From assembly GCA_014859835.1 (NCBI GenBank), contig JACZKW010000045.1:1-26513 (forward strand): 26,513 nt of DNA. Direction: 5' to 3'. The notes under the pieces were generated by a model. That model was not told where the DNA came from. It saw only the letters and a list, made by a program, of their open reading frames with translations, and ran no database searches. Both the position numbers and the translations under genes were made by a program. The DNA comes from UBA9653 sp014859835 (GTDB taxonomy: Archaea; Thermoplasmatota; Thermoplasmata; UBA10834). Of this stretch, positions 21,508-26,513 are shown piece after piece. Each line of letters begins with the position of its first letter. Position 1 is the stretch's first letter.

Positions 21508-23688
21508 ATGAGGCTGACCGTTTCGATATGCGTGTTGTTGGCTCTGGTGATAATGCTCACAGGCCCTTCGCAACCGATCCCGTCTGGATCGCACATGCAA
21601 TCCGTCTCCTCAACAGCTTCCATATCCATACTTCCTGGTTCGACGGACCTTATCATCGAGGTGGCCGGGCCAGACGTGTTCGACGAAGTCTCGGACATCG
21701 TGATCGGCACGGGCTCGACCATAACCTTCTCGAGCAGGGATACTGGAATACTGTCGTTCACGGCTGCCACGGACGCGGAATCGATCGCCAGGTCGCTCTC
21801 GTCGATTCCAGGTGTCGTGAGCGTATCTTCCGAGATGAGGGCGAGCGCATCGTTCTTGCCTGACGATCCGGGACTGGAATACCAATGGGGTCTGGACACG
21901 ATCGATGCATACGCTGCCTGGGACATCACCGTCGGCGACGAGGAGACGATTGTCGCGGTCCTGGACACGGGCATCGACTGGAACCATCCCGACCTTGTTG
22001 CGAATATCTGGACGAATGCTCAAGGCTATCATGGGTACAATTTCATCGACGACAACTGGTTCCCTATGGATGACAACATAAACGGCTATGACGACGATGG
22101 GGACTTCGTATCGAACATTTACACATATCACGGTACGCACGTGGCCGGCATCATGGGTGCCACCATCGACAACGCGATCGGGATCGCTGGTATCGCTCAG
22201 GTCAAATTGATGGCCGTCAAGGTCATGAACGATTCTGGCGAGGGCACCGATTCGACCGTCTCGAGCGGAGTCAGGTGGGCGGTCGACAACGGCGCTCAAG
22301 TGATTGTGATGAGCCTCGGGTTGGATGGTCTATCCGCACCCCTCCAGAACGCGGTCAACTACGCCACCAGTCGAGGCGTGGTCCTCGTAGCGTCCGCAGG
22401 CAACAGCGGCACGAGCGTGCTGAGCTATCCTGCGGCGTTCCCGAATGTGATCGCGGTCGGAGCATCGGACAATCTCGATAGACGAGCGTCCTTCAGCAAC
22501 TTCGGTGTGAACCTCGACGTCATGGCACCAGGTGTGAGCATATATTCCACACAAGGTGGTGGCAGCTACCAGTCGCTTTCAGGTACGTCCGCTGCCGCCC
22601 CTCATGTCGCTGCTATTGCCGCCTTGATGCTCACACTGAACCCAGCGCTCACCACGGTCGAGGTCGGTGACATCATCAACTCGACTGCCACGGATATTTC
22701 GATAAATGGATATGACACACAGACCGGATGGGGCATAGTCAATGCATTCCGCGCCGTCGAATTTGTCGCTGACCCCACGGTCACTATAACGGAGTTTCCT
22801 GAGAGCGTGGGCCTCGACGCGACCTTCTCTGTCTCATGGATGGTCAGCGGCGGAGACCCAGGCGACATAGAGTCGACATACCTCACATGGGGGTATTCGG
22901 AGACCGAACTCACCTATCAATCCGACATCTTCTCGGGCACGACATGGGCCGAGTTCGTGATAACTAGCATACCCTCGCTCCCGACCAATGGCACGGTCTA
23001 TCTCAAGGCCTACGCGGTTGTCGACGGGTTCGAATGCGAATCCGATCTGGAGACAGTCATCGTGACGGAATCCATCGGCGATAACCTGTTCATGCAGTTC
23101 TTCAAGGATCTCCAGAACTTCATATTCAACGACCTCGGCCTCATCAACTTCCTTCTTCTGATGTGTGTGCTCATAGCGATCCCCGTCATCGTGGTCGTGG
23201 CAAGGCCGAAGAAGCGCAAGGTGCAGGCACAGACCATTGCGACGGTTCCCGCACCTGGCAGGCTTGAGCATTACCAGCCCGTGACGGGAGTGCACCACCT
23301 ACCTCCGCCACCACCGCCACCGCCTCGTTTCGAGGCGTACGTGGACATCGTGGGCAACAACATCGTACCTGAAGTGATCAAGGTGGTCGAGGGAACCAAG
23401 GTCGTTTGGGTGAACCGTACTTGGGCAGCTCCTCCAGGCGTCGGCATAAGGTCCGGCACATTCGATACATCTGGCGAGCATCCGGACGGACTGTTCCAGA
23501 GCGGCCTGCTCATCGCGCCCGGGGATTACTGGAGCTGCACGTTCCACAGGTCCGGCGTGTTCCAGTATTATCTGACTTCTGTTTGGTTCAAGGCGAAGAT
23601 CATCGTCGAGCCGTACAAGAGGAGCAACGGACCGCAACCCTCGACGAGCGCGGAGCCAGCGACGCAGAAGAGATCTCCGGGAAGCTGA
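21508..23688 (+). CDS. membrane-anchored subtilisin-like protease with C-terminal cupredoxin-like domain
   Basis: A 726-residue protein. A signal peptide (1-25) and a propeptide-like stretch (to about 120) precede a complete S8 protease domain: D153 (AVLDTGID), H208 (YHGTHVAG), oxyanion N299 (SAGNSG) and S361 (SGTSAAAPH). A beta-rich module covers about 422-520. A membrane helix at 546-565 is followed by a basic stop-transfer RPKKRK and an eight-proline linker. Residues 608-702 look like a plastocyanin fold (NNIVPEVIKVVEGTKVVWVN, then HRSGVFQYYLTSVWFKAKIIVEP). The usual Cys/His/Met copper ligands in its last loop are replaced (YYLTSVWF). By the positive-inside rule this last domain is cytoplasmic, while the protease is outside. 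A subtilase with this C-terminal arrangement is unusual. Confidence 0.88.
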   Translation: MRLTVSICVLLALVIMLTGPSQPIPSGSHMQSVSSTASISILPGSTDLIIEVAGPDVFDEVSDIVIGTGSTITFSSRDTGILSFTAATDAESIARSLSSIPGVVSVSSEMRASASFLPDDPGLEYQWGLDTIDAYAAWDITVGDEETIVAVLDTGIDWNHPDLVANIWTNAQGYHGYNFIDDNWFPMDDNINGYDDDGDFVSNIYTYHGTHVAGIMGATIDNAIGIAGIAQVKLMAVKVMNDSGEGTDSTVSSGVRWAVDNGAQVIVMSLGLDGLSAPLQNAVNYATSRGVVLVASAGNSGTSVLSYPAAFPNVIAVGASDNLDRRASFSNFGVNLDVMAPGVSIYSTQGGGSYQSLSGTSAAAPHVAAIAALMLTLNPALTTVEVGDIINSTATDISINGYDTQTGWGIVNAFRAVEFVADPTVTITEFPESVGLDATFSVSWMVSGGDPGDIESTYLTWGYSETELTYQSDIFSGTTWAEFVITSIPSLPTNGTVYLKAYAVVDGFECESDLETVIVTESIGDNLFMQFFKDLQNFIFNDLGLINFLLLMCVLIAIPVIVVVARPKKRKVQAQTIATVPAPGRLEHYQPVTGVHHLPPPPPPPPRFEAYVDIVGNNIVPEVIKVVEGTKVVWVNRTWAAPPGVGIRSGTFDTSGEHPDGLFQSGLLIAPGDYWSCTFHRSGVFQYYLTSVWFKAKIIVEPYKRSNGPQPSTSAEPATQKRSPGS

Positions 23689-23719
23689 TGCGCATCCCCA
23701 ATCATATCGAGTTCAGAAT

Positions 23720-23746
23720 TCAGAAGTGTTTTGTTTTCGGGTTTTC
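23720..23746 (+). terminator. T-rich candidate terminator after the subtilase gene
   Basis: Repeated T-runs (gtgttttgttttc, ggttttctgg) begin about 35 bases after the subtilase stop. This is typical of archaeal termination. The rest of the 226-base gap up to 23914 holds no gene I can support. Confidence 0.35.
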
Positions 23747-23914
23747 TGGGATATGGGGAAGCGAGTCCGGCCAAGCGGAGATCGAGAGGATTCATAACAC
23801 GCGTTCGGACCACCACGAGGGCGTTCACACCCTTCGCCAGCGCGTCTCGCTGCGGTCACTCCAGCGCATCAATCTTCCTCTTCTTCGCTTGGTTGCGGAC
23901 CCGACTTCATTTGT

Positions 23915-24727
23915 TTAATTCTCGGACTGACCCTTTCCCTTGGGTTCGTCTGCGGGATCATCTGAGCTGCTGTCATCTTCCGAAGGGCCGGCGTTCTCAT
24001 TGCCCTCTCCCTTGTCGTCGTCACAGTCGCTGTCCACAGTCTGTTCGAGCGGTGTCTCCGGCTCGACTGCCTGGGCCTTCTCCTTCTTCATCTCAGGCTC
24101 GTTGGCCTCCACCTGCTGCTGTGGTTCCTGTGCAGCCAGCTGCTCGTTCTTGCATCCCTCGTCTGAACCCTTGTCCTCGACCTTGGCATCTAGAGACGCG
24201 TCAGCTGCGGACTCGTGGTCCTCTGAGTGCTGACTCTGGATCTGGGTGTTCTCACCCTGGTTCCTCTCCCTGTGGCGGTAGCAGTGTCCGTTCTGTTCTC
24301 CGTTGCCTTCCTGCTCATCGTCATCCTGATCCTCGTCATCATCATCGCCCTGATCCTCATCGTCGTCGTTCTGGTCCTCATCCGAGTCACCCTCGTCATC
24401 ATCGTTGGTCTGATCATCCTCAGAACCATCAGATGAATCGTCGTCAGAAGTATCATCTGAACCATCAGATGAATCGTCGTCAGAAGCATCATCTGAACCA
24501 TCAGATGTGCCATCATCGCTGCCATCGTCCGATGAGCCATCGTCGGTCGGGGTCGTATCATCCGTATTTTCGTCGGGTGATTGTTCATCTTCTGGCGGGA
24601 TGTCTGCCGAGATATCGGGCTTGTCATTGCCTCCTATCAACGCCACTATCAGAACTGTCGCGATAATGAGTATCGCTGCCACAGCCGCCGAAGTGAGCAA
24701 TCTCTTGCTAATTCTAATCGTTTTCAC
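23915..24727 (-). CDS. membrane-anchored Asp/Ser-rich acidic protein
   Basis: A 270-residue protein of unknown function. A basic N-terminus (KTIRISKR) and one hydrophobic helix (11-32, SAAVAAILIIATVLIVALIGG) act as a signal anchor. The rest is extremely acidic: about 45-150 is mostly Asp, Ser, Glu and Thr with repeats such as SDGSDDASDDDS, followed by a Glu/Gln/Lys-rich region. Such tails can bind calcium or form an outer charged layer. The GTG at 24727 is preferred to the ATG at 24838, because a TATA box at 24778-24788 lies between them and would give a leader of about 30 bases. It is not clearly in an operon with the kelch gene upstream. Confidence 0.68.
   Translation of the reverse strand: MKTIRISKRLLTSAAVAAILIIATVLIVALIGGNDKPDISADIPPEDEQSPDENTDDTTPTDDGSSDDGSDDGTSDGSDDASDDDSSDGSDDTSDDDSSDGSEDDQTNDDDEGDSDEDQNDDDEDQGDDDDEDQDDDEQEGNGEQNGHCYRHRERNQGENTQIQSQHSEDHESAADASLDAKVEDKGSDEGCKNEQLAAQEPQQQVEANEPEMKKEKAQAVEPETPLEQTVDSDCDDDKGEGNENAGPSEDDSSSDDPADEPKGKGQSEN
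24423..24507. repeat. 36-bp tandem repeat inside the acidic protein gene
   Basis: Two full copies (24423-24458 and 24459-24494) differ at one base, and a third partial copy runs to 24507. Each encodes 12 Asp/Ser-rich residues on the minus strand. Each junction contains the inverted repeat TCATCTGA-acca-TCAGATGA, complete at the first junction. It is recent slippage-type expansion and not a CRISPR array. Confidence 0.8.
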
Positions 24728-24777
24728 CTCCCATTGCTCCGCAACCCATTTGAATCTACATGCGTCATCGGTGAATC

Positions 24778-24788
24778 TATTATTTAAT
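24778..24788 (-). promoter_or_regulatory. TATA box for the acidic protein gene
   Basis: On the minus strand attaaataata is centred about 56 bases before the GTG at 24727. It rules against the upstream ATG at 24838. Confidence 0.45.
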
Positions 24789-24907
24789 GCATTTGTGTCC
24801 GACAGAGATTCCTGGCATCGGCCGTCGCTGTCAGACACAACCTGTTATAGGCTCCCCGCTCGGCATCCCTCGACTCACCTGATCACACAGTAATCACGCG
24901 GGATGTC

Positions 24908-26353
24908 TCATGGGATTTCGGGCAGCGGTGTGCCTCCTAGGCACTCGACAACGCTCGCATAACCCGTGTATAGAAGAGTGATTCCATCATAGCTCAGGTG
25001 GCTGCTCATGAAAAGGCCGTGCAACTGGTTGTAGAAGTCCTCCATGGCCTCCAGACACAACACGACGTCCCCTGCGTCCAGGGCATATTGCGCGACGATC
25101 AGCTTGGCAATGAGTCCGTTCTCCGAATGTCCTCTCAGCTCGGAAGCGACCGAAAGGACGAGTGGCACCAGGTCGATCGGCTGGCATGGTCCGGTCACAG
25201 GCGGCTCCACCTGCGTCTCCACGAGGATCTCCACTGACGAGAGCGGGACCTCTCCGGACTTGCCGCCCATCACGCACACTGAACCATCGGTCATCATGAC
25301 TGCTCCGTGTGCGCCCCTGTCCTTGATCATGTCCGCACTCGCGGTCCATTCCATGTTCTTCATGCAGAATATCTCGGTCGTGTCCGTGCTTCCCTCGGAA
25401 CTCGATGATCCTGCGGCGATCAACTTCCCATCGGACAGGCCTGTCAGAGAGAACCGCATCCTGGGCTGGGTCATATCTCCGGCAGATGTCCATGAGTTGG
25501 AAGTGGGATCATAGATCTCTGCAGATGACATGACCACGCCATCGTCCATGCCCCCCGCTACGACAATCCTTCCATCCTCCAGCTCTGCAGCGGCGAACTC
25601 GTATCTGCCGCACCCCATCGAAACCGCATCCACCCAAACGCCTGTCGATGGATCGAACATCTCGCTGGTCCCTGCGATATCTCCGCCCACCGCCAATACA
25701 TCCCCGCTCGCGAGCAAGTGCATCGTGAACAGCATCCTGGCGTGCTGCATCGACCCTGCAGGCTCGAACGAATGTGTCGATGGGTTGTACGCCTCAGCCT
25801 GGTACCATGTGCCCGATATCCAGTCTGTGCCGCCACTGATGAGGACCCTGCCATCTGGAAGTGACGAGGCGGCGTGACCCGACCTCGCGAAATACATGGA
25901 CCCTACCGAGAGAGCACCCCCGCGCACGACATCTATTATCTCCGCAGAGGCGACCGTCCCTTTTCCGGACTCTCCTCCAGTCACTAGCACGGTACCATCG
26001 TCCAGCAATGTGGCCGTATGCCCGACGCGTGCGGAGTTCATGGTAGGTCCGGGCTTCCAGACGAGAGTCTCGGAATCGAATATCTCCGTGGTCGCGGTGG
26101 GGCCGTTCGTGGATATCCCGCCTATGACGAGTATGTCCCCGCTCGTGAGAATGAGCGCCACCGGTGAGGCCCTAGGGAGTATCATCGAACTGGCACTGGA
26201 CCATTCGTAGACGACGGATGGTTCGGATGCGTCCTGAGTCATCGATAGTATCGGCATCAATGAGGCGCTGAAACTCGTTGAAAGCACCAACAGAGCTGCG
26301 ACTAACGACGTCCACGAGCCCCTGAGTTCTCCACTCCCAGAGAGTGCATCCAC
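24908..26353 (-). CDS. secreted or anchored kelch-repeat beta-propeller protein
   Basis: A 481-residue protein. A hydrophobic N-terminal segment (14-38, WTSLVAALLVLSTSFSASLMPIL) acts as a signal or anchor. Seven kelch-type repeats follow, each with the pattern R-x-H/F...L-x-DG-x-V-x-V-x-GG...AEI-x-(D/N)P (for example ARVGHTATLLDDGTVLVTGG), enough for a seven-bladed propeller. The final 85 or so residues are helical (DLVPLVLSVASELRGHSENGLIAKLIVAQYAL...), resembling FIMAH-type domains of secreted proteins; that resemblance is tentative. Ligand unknown; surface binding to glycan or protein is likely. The GTG at 26353 has AAGGGGGAGA upstream. An in-frame TTG at 26440 would add 29 residues and sits close to the predicted transcription start, so the start is uncertain. 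Confidence 0.8.
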   Translation of the reverse strand: MDALSGSGELRGSWTSLVAALLVLSTSFSASLMPILSMTQDASEPSVVYEWSSASSMILPRASPVALILTSGDILVIGGISTNGPTATTEIFDSETLVWKPGPTMNSARVGHTATLLDDGTVLVTGGESGKGTVASAEIIDVVRGGALSVGSMYFARSGHAASSLPDGRVLISGGTDWISGTWYQAEAYNPSTHSFEPAGSMQHARMLFTMHLLASGDVLAVGGDIAGTSEMFDPSTGVWVDAVSMGCGRYEFAAAELEDGRIVVAGGMDDGVVMSSAEIYDPTSNSWTSAGDMTQPRMRFSLTGLSDGKLIAAGSSSSEGSTDTTEIFCMKNMEWTASADMIKDRGAHGAVMMTDGSVCVMGGKSGEVPLSSVEILVETQVEPPVTGPCQPIDLVPLVLSVASELRGHSENGLIAKLIVAQYALDAGDVVLCLEAMEDFYNQLHGLFMSSHLSYDGITLLYTGYASVVECLGGTPLPEIP

Positions 26354-26456
26354 TAAACTCTCTCCCCCTTTTCTTGACAGGATGCTGCGAAAACCACTCC
26401 CCCGAGCAGCGCGCGACCCCTGTCTGATCTCTTTGTCCAAGTGTCGGAAGACCGTT

Positions 26457-26467
26457 CCTTATTAAGG
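26457..26467 (-). promoter_or_regulatory. TATA-like box for the kelch gene
   Basis: The near-palindromic ccttaataagg lies about 109 bases before the GTG at 26353, and 22 bases before the alternative TTG at 26440. The third TnpB element begins 16 bases beyond it. Confidence 0.4.
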
Positions 26468-26482
26468 TTTTTTGGGTACTGA

Positions 26483-26513
26483 GGTTCGGTATAGTTATCG
26501 GGCGGTGTTGTTG
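26483..26513 (+). mobile_element. first 31 bases of a third TnpB element, cut by the window edge
   Basis: GGTTCGGTATAG...TCGGGCGGTG followed by TTGTTG matches the left-edge element end at 23 of 25 terminal-repeat bases and in the next six bases. It is oriented so that its tnpB would read out of the window to the right. No coding sequence is visible. Confidence 0.75.

Noticed and set aside
23568..23828. 86-codon minus-strand open frame overlapping the subtilase 3' end
   Set aside because: No start with a ribosome site, overlaps a well-supported gene, and no family recognised.
23762..23840. tRNA-like stretch (GGCCAAGCGG, TTCATAA, GGGCGTTCACACCC) after the subtilase gene
   Set aside because: The anticodon and acceptor stems do not pair, and the T-loop is one base too long, so it is not a tRNA and only weakly a tRNA relic.
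24423..24507. Possible CRISPR array
   Set aside because: The units are contiguous without spacers and lie in frame inside a coding sequence.

Overview
The window looks like part of an archaeal chromosome, most likely an uncultured euryarchaeote of the Thermoplasmata type; that lineage is an inference from gene content. It carries the archaeal purine enzyme PurP, the rRNA methyltransferase Nep1, archaeal-style TATA boxes about 25 bases before start codons (several genes look leaderless), many GTG/TTG starts, and single-pass surface proteins with signal peptides. No tRNA, rRNA or CRISPR array was found.

Layout. Bases 1-263 are the left end of a TnpB-carrying insertion element on the minus strand, cut by the window edge. 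Next come an MFS transporter (-), a degraded patch, purP and nep1 (+, overlapping), an AIR-synthase-like protein (-), an aspartate-type aminotransferase (+), a GNAT acetyltransferase and serA (-), an SRPBCC protein (+) and a Trm112-like zinc protein (-). A complete TnpB element (9241-10614) sits between the Trm112 promoter and the promoter of a sugar oxidoreductase. A nucleotide-sugar group follows: Gfo/Idh oxidoreductase, extended SDR epimerase and, convergently, a UDP-sugar dehydrogenase. Beside it is an 802-residue glycosylation-prone surface protein.

Bases 16630-19405 (-) hold a likely four-gene operon: LarC1-like protein, TusA, DsrE-family protein, and a cysteine-desulfurase homologue whose PLP-binding lysine is replaced by aspartate. 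It reads as a sulfur or metallocofactor relay without a normal desulfurase and is the best candidate here for an undescribed system.

The right part is an envelope region: a zinc-ribbon protein with an acidic tail, UppP, a membrane-anchored subtilase fused to a cupredoxin-like domain without recognisable copper ligands, an anchored Asp/Ser-rich protein with 36-bp DNA repeats, and a seven-repeat kelch protein. The last 31 bases are the start of a third TnpB element. Because both edges fall inside the same repeat family, the window may be a whole contig broken at repeats.

The TnpB element is the second main point of interest. It has near-perfect 24-bp terminal inverted repeats and an 8-9 bp target duplication, which IS200/IS605 elements do not make.
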